From contig NZ_QLIX01000006.1 in assembly GCF_003258945.1 (NCBI RefSeq), positions 62,001 through 126,000 of the forward strand: a DNA stretch of 64,000 nucleotides, given 5' to 3'. Below are positions 1 to 7,944 of the stretch, in pieces. The position numbers and the translations under genes were made by a program. The notes under the pieces are model-generated. The model did no database searches, was not told the DNA's origin, and was given only the letters and a program-made list of their open reading frames with translations. Within the stretch, counting starts at the first letter, position 1. The number at the start of each line of letters is the position of its first letter. Origin of the DNA: Roseicella frigidaeris. GTDB taxonomy: Bacteria > Pseudomonadota > Alphaproteobacteria > Acetobacterales > Acetobacteraceae.

Positions 1-1
1 G

Positions 2-55
2 GCGCCGGCGCTGTTCGGCTGGTGGGCACGCTGGCGGCGCAGCCGCCTGGCCTAG
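2..55 (+). CDS. C-terminal tail of an unidentified protein (partial, cut by the window edge)
   Basis: One frame is open from the window edge to a TAG at 53-55 and gives a 17-residue tail, APALFGWWARWRRSRLA. The aromatic and basic character would suit the cytosolic end of a membrane protein. The stop codon lies inside the left arm of the palindromic repeat starting at 52, so the repeat may have been inserted at, or may have created, the gene end. With only 17 codons, identity cannot be judged and the frame could be chance. Confidence 0.3.
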   Translation, partial: APALFGWWARWRRSRLA

Positions 56-118
56 AGCAGATCCCGATCAGGTGGACCCACCTGATCGGGTGAAGAGGCC
101 CTGAAAACAATGCTCTAG
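52..118. repeat. Dispersed nested palindrome, family 1, copy A
   Basis: The inner perfect inverted repeat has 13-bp arms (63-75 and 78-90, cccgatcaggtgg) around a 2-nt centre. The outer arms ctagagca (52-59) and tgctctag (111-118) enclose it and pair perfectly. Related copies lie at 26149-26214 and 60723-60770, so this is a dispersed intergenic element rather than a unique terminator. It sits between the end of a plus-strand frame and the end of the iron alcohol dehydrogenase gene. A role in transcription termination or mRNA stability is inference. Confidence 0.85.
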
Positions 119-126
119 AGCCGATT

Positions 127-167
127 GCGTTCGGATGGACCCATCCGAACGCGGGGCGATTCCCGCG
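127..167. repeat. Second hairpin next to family-1 copy A
   Basis: A perfect hairpin has 12-bp arms (127-138 and 141-152, gcgttcggatgg) and the same 8-nt core, tggaccca, as the neighbouring palindrome, although the stems are otherwise unrelated. A further overlapping stem pairs cgcggg (150-155) with cccgcg (162-167). The array ends one base before the stop codon of the minus-strand alcohol dehydrogenase at 168, so it would form at the 3' end of that mRNA. There is no T-tract on either side. Confidence 0.75.
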
Positions 168-1334
168 TCAGCCATAGACCTTGCGGTAGAGATCGATGAT
201 CTCGGTCTCCTCCGGCACCCGGGGGTTGTTGGCCGGGCTGCCGGAGGCGAGGGCCTGGCGCGCCATCAGCGGCAGCAGCCCCTCCCAGCGATCGGCGGGG
301 ATGCCATGCTCGCGCGGCGTCGGCACGCCGAGTTCCTGGTTGAGCGCCCGCAACTCCTCGAGCAGCTTCGAGCCGGCGACCTGGTCGGCATCCTCGACCG
401 TGGCGACGCCGATGGCCCGCGCCGCCTCGGCATAGCGCGGCAGGGCGTCGTTCAGGCCGAATTCGGTGACCGCCGGCAGCAGCATGGCGTTGGAGAGGCC
501 GTGCGGCACATGGAAATGCGCGCCGATCGGGCGCGACATGCCATGCACCAGCGCCACCGAGGAATTCGAGAAGGCGAGCCCCGCCTGCATGGCGCCGAGC
601 ATCATCGCCTCGCGCGCCGCGGCGTTGCGCGGCTGATGGTAGGCGATGCGGAGATGCCGGCCGATCAGGCGCATGGCCGAGAGGGCGAGGCTGTCGGCAT
701 GCGGGTTGGCCCGCTTCGACACGAAGGCCTCGAGCGCATGGGTCAGGCTGTCGATGCCGGTATCGGCCGTGGTGCGCGGCGGCACGCTGAAGGTCAGCTC
801 GTGATCGACGATGGCCGCGAGCGGCAGCGCGCCCAGGCCGGCGATCAGCATCTTCTCGTCGGTCTCGGTGTCGGTGATGACGGTGAAGCGTGTCGCCTCG
901 CTGCCGGTCCCGGCCGTGGTCGGGATGCAGACCACCGGCACCGCCGCCCGGTCCGCCTGGGCCGGCACCTTGAAGTCGCGCATGCGCGCGCCGGCGGGCG
1001 CGGCCGCGAGGATCGCCATGGCCTTCGCCGTGTCCATGGGGCTGCCGCCGCCGAAGCCGATGAGGCTGTCGAAATCCCCGGCCTGCAGCACCGCGACGCC
1101 GGCCGCGATCACGGTATCCGTCGGGTCCGGCACGGTCTCGGCGAAGATCGCCGGCGCCAGGCCGGCGGCGCGCAACGGCGCGAGGCAGCGGTCGATGGTG
1201 CCGGAGGAGACCATCCAGGGATCGGTGACGATCAACGGCCGGGACAGGCCGAAGAGGCCGAGCACCTCGGCGATCTGGCTCACGCTCCCGCCGCCGATCC
1301 GCATCAGGCGCGGCGAGACGATGGTGGCAGGCAT
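168..1334 (-). CDS. Iron-containing alcohol dehydrogenase
   Basis: This 388-residue group III (Fe-type) alcohol dehydrogenase would oxidise an alcohol or reduce an aldehyde with NAD(P) in the cytosol. The nucleotide-binding motif GGGSPMDTAK is at residues 95-104. The iron ligands expected from FucO-type enzymes are present as D195, H199, H264 and H278. The length is usual for the family. The start at 1334 is preceded by GGGGAGGGG at good spacing; an upstream in-frame ATG would add an arginine-rich 30-residue extension without a ribosome site. The gene is divergent from the NepR-like gene and ends at a hairpin cluster. Related enzymes act on maleylacetate, 1,3-propanediol or butanol; the substrate here is not evident. 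Confidence 0.93.
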   Translation of the reverse strand: MPATIVSPRLMRIGGGSVSQIAEVLGLFGLSRPLIVTDPWMVSSGTIDRCLAPLRAAGLAPAIFAETVPDPTDTVIAAGVAVLQAGDFDSLIGFGGGSPMDTAKAMAILAAAPAGARMRDFKVPAQADRAAVPVVCIPTTAGTGSEATRFTVITDTETDEKMLIAGLGALPLAAIVDHELTFSVPPRTTADTGIDSLTHALEAFVSKRANPHADSLALSAMRLIGRHLRIAYHQPRNAAAREAMMLGAMQAGLAFSNSSVALVHGMSRPIGAHFHVPHGLSNAMLLPAVTEFGLNDALPRYAEAARAIGVATVEDADQVAGSKLLEELRALNQELGVPTPREHGIPADRWEGLLPLMARQALASGSPANNPRVPEETEIIDLYRKVYG

Positions 1335-1513
1335 GCTGGCCCCTCCCCGGTTCTGGCGCGCCAGCATAGGCCGGGGCCACGGACCCGCAAGGCGAGCGGC
1401 GGCACGCCGTTTTGTGACAGCCAAGCCGCACCGGATCGCAATGTGCGCCAGGACGCAGCCAGTGGCGCCCCCGGGCGTTGCATGATGAGGACCGAGGAGG
1501 GGAGGCTGGTGTC

Positions 1514-1732
1514 ATGACAGACATGCCGGCGCGCCGGCGTCGCCCGACCGCCCCGGAACCCCCGGTGCCGGAGGACGACGCCTTCGATCTATGGTTGCGT
1601 GAGAGCCTGCGTGTTGCCTTCGACGATATTGCCTCCGAGCCGGTCCCGGAGGATCTGCTGCGCATGATCGAGGAGGATCGCGCGGAGCGGGAGCGGCTGC
1701 GGTCCCGGCGCAGGGGCGGCCCGCCGGCCTGA
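1514..1732 (+). CDS. NepR-like anti-sigma factor
   Basis: This 72-residue protein has an acidic-to-basic layout and a core, DLWLRESLRVAFDD followed by PVPEDLLRMIEED, that matches the NepR pattern (LR-x2-Y/F-D, then PVP-x2-LL-x-L). NepR holds the general-stress sigma factor EcfG inactive until the phosphorylated response regulator PhyR binds NepR. The ATG at 1514 follows GGAGG by about ten bases; a start 12 codons upstream has no ribosome site. phyR and ecfG, the usual neighbours, are absent, so this would be an orphan or secondary NepR. The core is recognised by eye only. Confidence 0.6.
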   Translation: MTDMPARRRRPTAPEPPVPEDDAFDLWLRESLRVAFDDIASEPVPEDLLRMIEEDRAERERLRSRRRGGPPA

Positions 1733-1760
1733 GCCAGCGCCGCCCGGCCCTGCCCGCCGC

Positions 1761-1772
1761 GGCGTTAACGCC
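1761..1772. other. Perfect 12-bp palindrome between convergent genes
   Basis: The sequence ggcgttaacgcc is fully self-complementary and lies in the 55-bp gap between the end of the NepR-like gene and the end of the minus-strand amidohydrolase. It has no loop and no T-tract, so it is a weak terminator candidate at best. Confidence 0.35.
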
Positions 1773-1787
1773 TCACCCCCAACGGTC

Positions 1788-3221
1788 TCATCGCCAGCGG
1801 AAGGTGGTGGGCGCGATCGCCTCGGCGCTGCGATGCGCCCAGTCGTGCCGCGGCACCTCCGCCTCCACGCGCTTCTGCGCCTCGTGCAGATGCGCCGCAG
1901 CAGCCGGGTAGTCCATCGTCAGCACCGTGCCATCCTCCACCACCTTGCGCCCGTCGACAAAGACGGCGCGCACCGCCCGGTCGCCCGCCGCATAGATCAG
2001 CGAGCGGAGCGGGTCGCGCGCCGGGCGCATCATCGGATGGGTGATGTCGACGAGGACAAGGTCGGCGCGGCAGCCCTCGGCCAGCCGGCCGATATCGTCG
2101 CGCCCGAGCGCCCGCGCGCCGCCGATGGTGGCCGCCTCGAAGAGCTCGGTCGTCGTCAGGCTGCGCGGATCGGTCGCCTGGGTCCGCGCCAGATAGGCGG
2201 CGAGGCGCATCTCGTCGAGCATGTTGTGCGGATAGGTATCGGTGCCGAGGCCTATCGTCACGCCGTGCCGGCGATAGCGGCCGAGATGCTTCAGGGTGAT
2301 GCCGCGCCGGGCGAAGACCGTCGGGCAATGCGCGACGGTGGTGCCGGTCTCGGCCAGGATGTCGAGATCGCGGCGGGTGTGCCAGGGCGTGCTCGGATGG
2401 TCGTCGAGGAAGATGCCATGGCCGATGATGCTGCGCTCGGCGAGCAGCCCCTGCTCGTGCAGCCAGCCGATCGGCGTCAGCCCGTGGCGGCGGGTGATCT
2501 CGTGGAATTCCGAGACCGACTGCGCGGCATGGATCTGCCAGGAGACGCCGCGGCGCCGGGCCTCCTCCCGACTGTCCCGCAGCAGCTCCGGCGTGCAGGT
2601 ATCGACCTGCGCCGGCACCACCATGCCGAAGAGCCGGCCGCTCTCATGCTGCTCGGCCCGCTCGACGAGGGTGAGCGCCTCGGCGAGGGCCTTCTCGCCC
2701 GCCTGCTCGTCCCATGCGTATTCGACGACATGACCGTTGCGGGTGAACCAGCGGGCGGAGCGGAACATCGGCGCGACGCAGACGCGCATACCGCTCTCGC
2801 CGAGCAGGTCGAGCCAGCCCGGATGCGCCATGGAGAGGTCGGCGAGGGTGGTGACGCCGGAGAGCAGCAGCTCCGACAGCGCCACCCGCACGCAATCCGG
2901 CACCGCCTCGGCATCGGCGCGGAAGATCGGCAGGTATTCGTAGAGCGAGGAGTTGTAGAGGCCAGGCGTCCCCACCTCGTCGGTGAAGCCCTTGTTCATC
3001 GGCTCCGAGGAGGGGTGGGCGTGGATGTTGACGAGGCCGGGCATCACCATCAGCCCGCTGCCGGACAGCGTCTCCTCCGCCGGCCCCGCATAGTCCCGGC
3101 CGACGAAGGTGAGGCGGCCGTCGGCGAAGGCGATGTCGGCGCCCGGCAGGTAGACATGCTGCCCGGCCGCCGCATCCCAGGCGATGGCGACATCCGCCTG
3201 CCGGATCACGGTGGTGGTCAT
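1788..3221 (-). CDS. Amidohydrolase (ATZ/TRZ-like, chlorohydrolase/deaminase family)
   Basis: This 477-residue metal-dependent hydrolase belongs to the amidohydrolase superfamily. The N-terminal small beta domain leads into PGLVNIHAHP with metal ligands H67 and H69. The later ligands appear in order: QIHAAQS, GHGIFLDD, and the catalytic aspartate in GLGTDTYPHN. This HxH...H...H...D order is that of atrazine chlorohydrolase, guanine deaminase and S-adenosylhomocysteine deaminase relatives, which act on purines, triazines or ureido compounds; no closer substrate can be read. Its start lies 31 bp from the end of the upstream class II aldolase gene (stop at 3252), so the two are probably one transcription unit. 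Confidence 0.88.
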   Translation of the reverse strand: MTTTVIRQADVAIAWDAAAGQHVYLPGADIAFADGRLTFVGRDYAGPAEETLSGSGLMVMPGLVNIHAHPSSEPMNKGFTDEVGTPGLYNSSLYEYLPIFRADAEAVPDCVRVALSELLLSGVTTLADLSMAHPGWLDLLGESGMRVCVAPMFRSARWFTRNGHVVEYAWDEQAGEKALAEALTLVERAEQHESGRLFGMVVPAQVDTCTPELLRDSREEARRRGVSWQIHAAQSVSEFHEITRRHGLTPIGWLHEQGLLAERSIIGHGIFLDDHPSTPWHTRRDLDILAETGTTVAHCPTVFARRGITLKHLGRYRRHGVTIGLGTDTYPHNMLDEMRLAAYLARTQATDPRSLTTTELFEAATIGGARALGRDDIGRLAEGCRADLVLVDITHPMMRPARDPLRSLIYAAGDRAVRAVFVDGRKVVEDGTVLTMDYPAAAAHLHEAQKRVEAEVPRHDWAHRSAEAIAPTTFRWR

Positions 3222-3251
3222 GGCCCCGCCCCCTCGCCTCTCGTCCCCGCC

Positions 3252-4034
3252 TCAGCTCCGCCAGTCGGGCCCGTTCTCGATCAGGCGCAGCGCCGCCTGC
3301 CAGGCGATGGCGCGGATATGCTCGCCGCCGGGGCGGCGGAATTGCGAGGCCGCGTGCTCGCAGACCGCGGGCGGCGGGATGACCAGCTCCGCCCCGCCGG
3401 CGAGGGCGGCGACCTGCGCCGAGCAGGCGCGCTCGAGATAATAGAGCTCGTCATAGGCCTGCGCCGCGCTCGGGCCGCAGACCAGCAGGCCGTGGTTGCG
3501 CAGGATCATGGCGTTGTGGCTGCCGAGATCGGCGACGAGGCGCACCCGCTCCTCCTCGTCGAGCGCGATGCCCTCGTAATCATGGTAGGCGAGATGGCCG
3601 TAATACTTCATGGCGTGCTGGCTGATCGGCAGCAGCCCGTGCTTCTGCGCCGAGACCGCGATGCCGTCGCGCGTATGGGTGTGGATGACGAAATGCGCAT
3701 CCTCGCGCGCCGCATGCACGGCGGAATGGATGACGAAGCCGGCCTTGTTCACCAGCTCCGTGCCGGCGTCCCGGCCCGGGGGCTCGTCCACCGGATTGCC
3801 CTGGATGTCGATCTTCACCAGGTCGCTCGCCCGCATCTCGTGATGCATGACGCCATAGCGGTTGAGCAGGAAATGGTGCTCCGGCCCCGGCACGCGCGCG
3901 CTGATATGGGTGAAGATCCAGTCGGTCCAGCGGTGATGGGCGCAGAGCCGGTACAGCGCGGCGAGGTCGCAGCGGACGCGCCATTCCTCCTCGGACCAGG
4001 GGCGCAGCGATGCCGGCGGGGTGGCGATGTTCAT
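3252..4034 (-). CDS. Class II aldolase/adducin family protein (copy 1)
   Basis: This 260-residue protein has the L-fuculose-phosphate-aldolase fold. The zinc-binding histidines are H118 and H120 in VIHTHTRDG and H181 in RNHGLLVCG, as in family members that cleave or decarboxylate sugar-acid or aldol substrates. The frame stays open far upstream over the divergent binding-protein gene, but GGAGG five bases before the ATG at 4034 fixes the start. The amidohydrolase follows on the same strand 31 bp downstream. A related copy lies at 9067-9837, with the same HTH and HHGLL/NHGLL motifs. The true reaction is unknown; most such proteins in soil bacteria are uncharacterised. Confidence 0.9.
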   Translation of the reverse strand: MNIATPPASLRPWSEEEWRVRCDLAALYRLCAHHRWTDWIFTHISARVPGPEHHFLLNRYGVMHHEMRASDLVKIDIQGNPVDEPPGRDAGTELVNKAGFVIHSAVHAAREDAHFVIHTHTRDGIAVSAQKHGLLPISQHAMKYYGHLAYHDYEGIALDEEERVRLVADLGSHNAMILRNHGLLVCGPSAAQAYDELYYLERACSAQVAALAGGAELVIPPPAVCEHAASQFRRPGGEHIRAIAWQAALRLIENGPDWRS

Positions 4035-4151
4035 GACAGCCTCCACGGATGGCGGATGGTCGGCCCAGGGGCCAGGGCGCGTCAATCCGCGTTGCGCCCC
4101 CTGCCCGGCGGGGCGACGATGCCCGCCCCGTGCCCGCCGCAGGAGAGTGCC

Positions 4152-5768
4152 GTGCCCGACCGTCCAAGCCCCCTCCCCGGCCTCGGCCGCCGCCTGGCCG
4201 GCGCGGGCCTGGCCGCGCTGCTCGCCACCCTGGCCCCGGCGGCGGGATTGGCCCAGGCGCGGCCCGACGCGACGCTCCGGGTGGTGCTGATCAACGATCT
4301 CGGCAGCCTCGATCCGGTGCAGTCCACCGCCGCCTTCGTCCGCAATCACGGCTTCATGGTCTATGACCAGCTCTTCGCCCTCGACAGCAGGGGCGAGGCG
4401 CAGCCGCAGATGGTCGAGCGCTTCGAGCGCTCTGCGGATGGCATGCGCTGGCGCTTCACCCTGCGCGAGGGGCTCGCCTTCCATGACGGCGCGCCGGTGC
4501 GGGCGGCCGACGCCGTCGCCTCCATCCGCCGCTGGGCGCAGCGCGACGTGGTGGGCAAGGCGCTGGCCGCGGCCACCGCGGCGCTGGAGGTGGCGGACGA
4601 GCGCAGCTTCTCCCTCACCCTCGCCCGGCCCTTCGCCCTGGTGAAGGAGGCGCTGGCGCGGCCGACCGCGAGCGCCCTCTTCGTCATGCCCGAGCGCCTG
4701 GCGCAGACGCCGGCGACCACCGCGATCACCGACGCCACCGGCTCCGGCCCCTTCCTCTTCGAGGCGAAGGAGTGGCGCGCCGGCGACCGCGCCGTCTATC
4801 GCCGCAACCCCGCCTACCGGCCGCGGCCGGAGCCGCCCGATGGCCTCGCCGGCGGCAAGGTGGTGAAGATCGAGCGGCTGGAATGGCTCGCCATGCCGGA
4901 TGCGGCGACGGCGGCGGCGGCCCTGCAGAGCGGCGAGATCGACCTCATCGAGCAACCCTCCCCCGATGTCATCCCGCTGCTGGAGCGGGCCCGGGGCGTC
5001 CGGCTGTTTGCGCTGAACCCTGTCGGCTACATGATCTGGCTGCGGCCGAACCACCTCGTCGCCCCCTTCAACGACCCGCGGGCGCGGCAGGCGATCCTGC
5101 ACCTGGTGAACCAGCAGGAGGTGCTGCAGGCGGCTGGCATCCGGCCGAGCGAGCAACTGCCCTACTGCCCCTCCTACTTCCTCTGCGGCACGCCGCTCGA
5201 GAGCCGGGCCAGCGCCACCGGGCTGCGCGAGGCCGACCCCGCCCGCGCCCGGGTGCTGCTGCGCGAGGCGGGCTATGACGGGCGCAAGGTGGTGTTCCTC
5301 AACGCCACCGACAGCCCGATCAACAACGCGGCGACGCTGACCATCGCCGCCGCGCTGGAGCGGGGCGGCCTCGCCATGGACGTGCCGGCGATGGACTGGG
5401 CCACGCTCACCCAGCGGCGCAACCGGCGCGAGGCGCAGGACCAGGGTGGTTGGAACCTCTTCGTCACCGTCGCCAACGTGCTAGATGCCCAGGATCCGCT
5501 GAGCAACCTCTACCTCGCCAGCCCCTGCGAGGGCGGGCTGGCCGGCTGGCCCTGCGATGCCGAGCTGGAGCGGCTGCGGCGCAGCTGGTGGGAGGAGCCG
5601 GATGCGGCGAGGCGGCGGGCCCTGCTCGATGCCGTGCAGGCCCGCGCCTATCAGGTCCTGCCCTATGTCAATGCCGGCCAATTCCGCACCCTCGCCGCGC
5701 ATCGCAGCAATATCGAGGGGCTGCGGCCGACCACCGTGCCGGTCTTCTGGGGGGTGGAAAAGAAATAG
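4152..5768 (+). CDS. ABC transporter substrate-binding protein, family 5 (peptide/opine/nickel type), copy 1
   Basis: This 538-residue periplasmic solute-binding protein begins with a signal peptide (basic start, hydrophobic LAGAGLAALLATLAPAAG, then a cleavage-like AQA near residue 36). The body carries family-5 landmarks: LDPVQSTAAFVRNHG, WRFTLREGLAFHDG, and SGPF followed by a YRRNPAYR-type segment. The GTG start at 4152 is chosen because AGGAGA precedes it and it opens the signal peptide. No permease or ATPase gene adjoins it, so it is an orphan. A clear paralogue lies at 46321-47895. The ligand cannot be predicted; the family binds peptides, opines, glutathione or metals. Confidence 0.92.
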   Translation: MPDRPSPLPGLGRRLAGAGLAALLATLAPAAGLAQARPDATLRVVLINDLGSLDPVQSTAAFVRNHGFMVYDQLFALDSRGEAQPQMVERFERSADGMRWRFTLREGLAFHDGAPVRAADAVASIRRWAQRDVVGKALAAATAALEVADERSFSLTLARPFALVKEALARPTASALFVMPERLAQTPATTAITDATGSGPFLFEAKEWRAGDRAVYRRNPAYRPRPEPPDGLAGGKVVKIERLEWLAMPDAATAAAALQSGEIDLIEQPSPDVIPLLERARGVRLFALNPVGYMIWLRPNHLVAPFNDPRARQAILHLVNQQEVLQAAGIRPSEQLPYCPSYFLCGTPLESRASATGLREADPARARVLLREAGYDGRKVVFLNATDSPINNAATLTIAAALERGGLAMDVPAMDWATLTQRRNRREAQDQGGWNLFVTVANVLDAQDPLSNLYLASPCEGGLAGWPCDAELERLRRSWWEEPDAARRRALLDAVQARAYQVLPYVNAGQFRTLAAHRSNIEGLRPTTVPVFWGVEKK

Positions 5769-5781
5769 GGCCGTCCCCGGC

Positions 5782-6120
5782 TCATCCCACGATGAATTTC
5801 TGCTCCGGCGGCCCCATGACGGTGATGTCGGTGGCGATGTCGAGCGGCGCGTTCCAGTCGACCTGCAGGAAGAACTCCACGCCGCCGGTGATGCTGTCGC
5901 CGGGATTGGGGCCATGCACCCGCACATTCTTCACGGAGATCGTCGCGGCGCCCCGATGCAGCGTGATGCCGTCCACCCCGGCGATGCTGCCCGGGTTGAA
6001 GAGGCATTCGCAGGCCGAGACATGCACGACGGAGTTCGGCTGGATCGGGCCGTTCCAGTTGAAGTTCAGCCAGCCGGACTTCTGCTTGCGCCAGAAGACA
6101 CGCACGGTACGCGGTTCCAT
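5782..6120 (-). CDS. Uncharacterised 112-residue protein
   Basis: I do not recognise this family. The start at 6120 follows GGAGGAAGCG, a strong ribosome site, and the composition resembles genuine genes. The protein has no signal peptide and no membrane segment. It is rich in short hydrophobic beta-like stretches (TVRVFWRKQK, VVHVSACECLF, GVEFFLQVDW), with two cysteines close together in the first, suggesting a small beta-sandwich. It converges with the binding-protein gene, leaving a 13-bp gap, and stands just beyond the end of the PotABCD-type operon. Confidence 0.7.
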   Translation of the reverse strand: MEPRTVRVFWRKQKSGWLNFNWNGPIQPNSVVHVSACECLFNPGSIAGVDGITLHRGAATISVKNVRVHGPNPGDSITGGVEFFLQVDWNAPLDIATDITVMGPPEQKFIVG

Positions 6121-6248
6121 CGCTTCCTCCTGCGGGAGGCGGGCCGTCCAGGCTCATCCCGGATGCCCGCCCCGGCATCCTCGGCACCCGGAGGCTGGCT
6201 GCCTGTGGCCTGGGACACATGCCGGAACGATGGTTCGCAGCACCCGGC

Positions 6249-7037
6249 TCACCGCCCCGATCGCGCCCGCAGCATGCCGTCGAGCGCGAGCAGGAGGATG
6301 GTGAAGAGGATCAGCAGCACCGCGACGGCCGCCATGGTCGGGTCGAGATTCTCGTTGATCCCGTCCCAGATCTTGCGCGGCAGGGTGAGCACCCGGCGGC
6401 TGGCGATGAACAGCACCAGCACCAGCTCGTCCCAGGAGTGGATGAAGGCGAAGATCGCCCCCGAGGCGATGCCGGGCGCGATGCGCGGCAGGATCACCCA
6501 GCGCAGCGTCTGCCCCAGGCTCGCCCCCATGCCGCGCGCCGCCTGCTCCAGCCGCGGGTCGAAGGCGGCGAGCGCGGTGGAGACGGTGATGACCACATAG
6601 GGGATGCCGGTGACGCCATGCGCCAGCGTCACGCCGAGGACGCGGTCGAGCAGGTCGAGCCAGCCGAACCAGCGATAGAGGCCGATGGCATAGACGATGC
6701 CGGGGATGATCAGCGGCAGCAGCATCAGCACCCGGACCAGCTCGCTGCTGCGCCGGCCGATGCGCCAGCAGCCGATGGCGCAGAGCGTCCCGGCGGCGAC
6801 GGCGACGGCGGTGGCGCCGAGCGCGATCCAGAGGCTCTGGCCGATGGCCGAGAGCCAGGCCTCCGAGCCGAACAGCCTGGCATAGTGCTGCAGGCTCAGC
6901 CCCTCCTCCGGCAGGGAGAGGTAGCGCCGGTCGGTCAGCGAAACCGGGATGACGATGGTGATCGGCAGGAGCAGGTAGAGCACCGTGCCCCAGGCGAGGA
7001 GCCGGGCCAGCGGCCCGGCCGGATGGCCGCCCGTCAT
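6249..7037 (-). CDS. ABC transporter permease, PotC-like
   Basis: This 262-residue inner-membrane protein has six hydrophobic segments and the binding-protein-dependent permease loop (EAA region) around AARGMGASLGQTLRWVILPRIAPG. Together with the preceding permease and ATPase it would form a polyamine/iron-type (PotABCD family) importer. GGAGG lies seven bases before the ATG, and 16 bp separate it from the upstream permease gene. It is the last gene of an operon that starts with the binding protein at 11971. The substrate could be a polyamine, an organic amine or another small cation; the sequence alone does not decide. Confidence 0.92.
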   Translation of the reverse strand: MTGGHPAGPLARLLAWGTVLYLLLPITIVIPVSLTDRRYLSLPEEGLSLQHYARLFGSEAWLSAIGQSLWIALGATAVAVAAGTLCAIGCWRIGRRSSELVRVLMLLPLIIPGIVYAIGLYRWFGWLDLLDRVLGVTLAHGVTGIPYVVITVSTALAAFDPRLEQAARGMGASLGQTLRWVILPRIAPGIASGAIFAFIHSWDELVLVLFIASRRVLTLPRKIWDGINENLDPTMAAVAVLLILFTILLLALDGMLRARSGR

Positions 7038-7053
7038 GCGCCGTCCTCCCGCC

Positions 7054-7944
7054 TCATCGCCCGCCCCCGAAGAGGCGGCGGAGGTCGAGCAGGCGCGAGA
7101 AGACGCCGAGCAGGGTGAGGATGGTCACCACCAGCATCGTCGCCAGCATCGCCCCCATGCCCCAGCGGACCAGGTCGAGGATCTGCAGCTTGATCCACTC
7201 GGCCGCCATCAGCGTCTTGCCGCCGCCGAGGATCGCCGGGGTGATGTAGAAGCCGAGCGAGACGATGAAGACCAGCAGCCCCGCCGCGACGAGGCCAGGC
7301 GCCGAGAGCGGCAGGAAGACGCGGCGGAAGGCGGTGCCGCGCGAGGCGCCGAGGCCGCGCGCCGCCGCCAGCAGCCGCGGATCGATCTCGCGCATCGCCG
7401 CCAGCATCGGCAGCACGGCATAGGGCACCATGTAGTGCACCATGCCGACGACGATGCCGAATTCGTTCCAGACCAGGGGCAGCGGCGCCTCGATCAGCCC
7501 GAGGGAGAGCAGCCCTTCGTTCACCAGCCCCTGGCGCCGCAGCAGCGTCACCCAGGCAAAGGCGCGCACCAGCACGCTGATCCAGAGCGGCAGCAGCACG
7601 CCGAGCAGCCACCAGCGCCGCGCCCGCGGCGAGGCCAGGGCGATGACATAGGACAGGGCGTAGCCGAGCAGCAGCGAGACCAGAGTGGTGATGAGGCAGA
7701 TGCGCAGCGTGGTGCCGATCACCCGCTGCAGGCCGGGGCTGGTGAGGAGGCGTTCGTAATTGCCGAGCCCCGGCGCCGGCTCGGTCACCGAGATGGCCAG
7801 CACCTGTAGGATCGGCGCCAGATAGAGCACCGTCATCAGCAGGAAGGCCGGCAGCAGCAGCAGCCACCAGCCGGTCTCGCGCGGCAGGGCGAAGCCGCTG
7901 CGCGCGGCCGGCGCCGCCGGCAGCACGGCCGCGTCACGCGGCAT
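7054..7944 (-). CDS. ABC transporter permease, PotB-like
   Basis: This 296-residue permease has about six membrane spans and the EAA-loop signature AARGLGASRGTAFRRVFLPL near its centre. A short cytosolic N-terminus precedes the first span (WWLLLLPAFLLMTVLYLAPI). Two ATGs compete. The one at 7950 abuts the ribosome site, while the one at 7944 has GGAGG six bases upstream and is preferred. The gene overlaps the end of the ATPase gene by 11 bp, so translation is probably coupled. It pairs with the PotC-like permease downstream. Confidence 0.92.
   Translation of the reverse strand: MPRDAAVLPAAPAARSGFALPRETGWWLLLLPAFLLMTVLYLAPILQVLAISVTEPAPGLGNYERLLTSPGLQRVIGTTLRICLITTLVSLLLGYALSYVIALASPRARRWWLLGVLLPLWISVLVRAFAWVTLLRRQGLVNEGLLSLGLIEAPLPLVWNEFGIVVGMVHYMVPYAVLPMLAAMREIDPRLLAAARGLGASRGTAFRRVFLPLSAPGLVAAGLLVFIVSLGFYITPAILGGGKTLMAAEWIKLQILDLVRWGMGAMLATMLVVTILTLLGVFSRLLDLRRLFGGGR

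Noticed and set aside
1435-1480. A possible EcfG-type (GGAAC-N16/17-CGTT) promoter before the NepR-like gene
   Set aside because: A CGTT near 1474 is present, but the matching upstream element reads only GGAC and the spacing does not fit, so it is not supportable.
1833-5768. A 1311-codon plus-strand open frame
   Set aside because: Only the last 538 codons make sense, as the family-5 binding protein with signal peptide and ribosome site at 4152. The first part is antisense to the amidohydrolase and aldolase genes and is arginine/alanine-rich shadow sequence.
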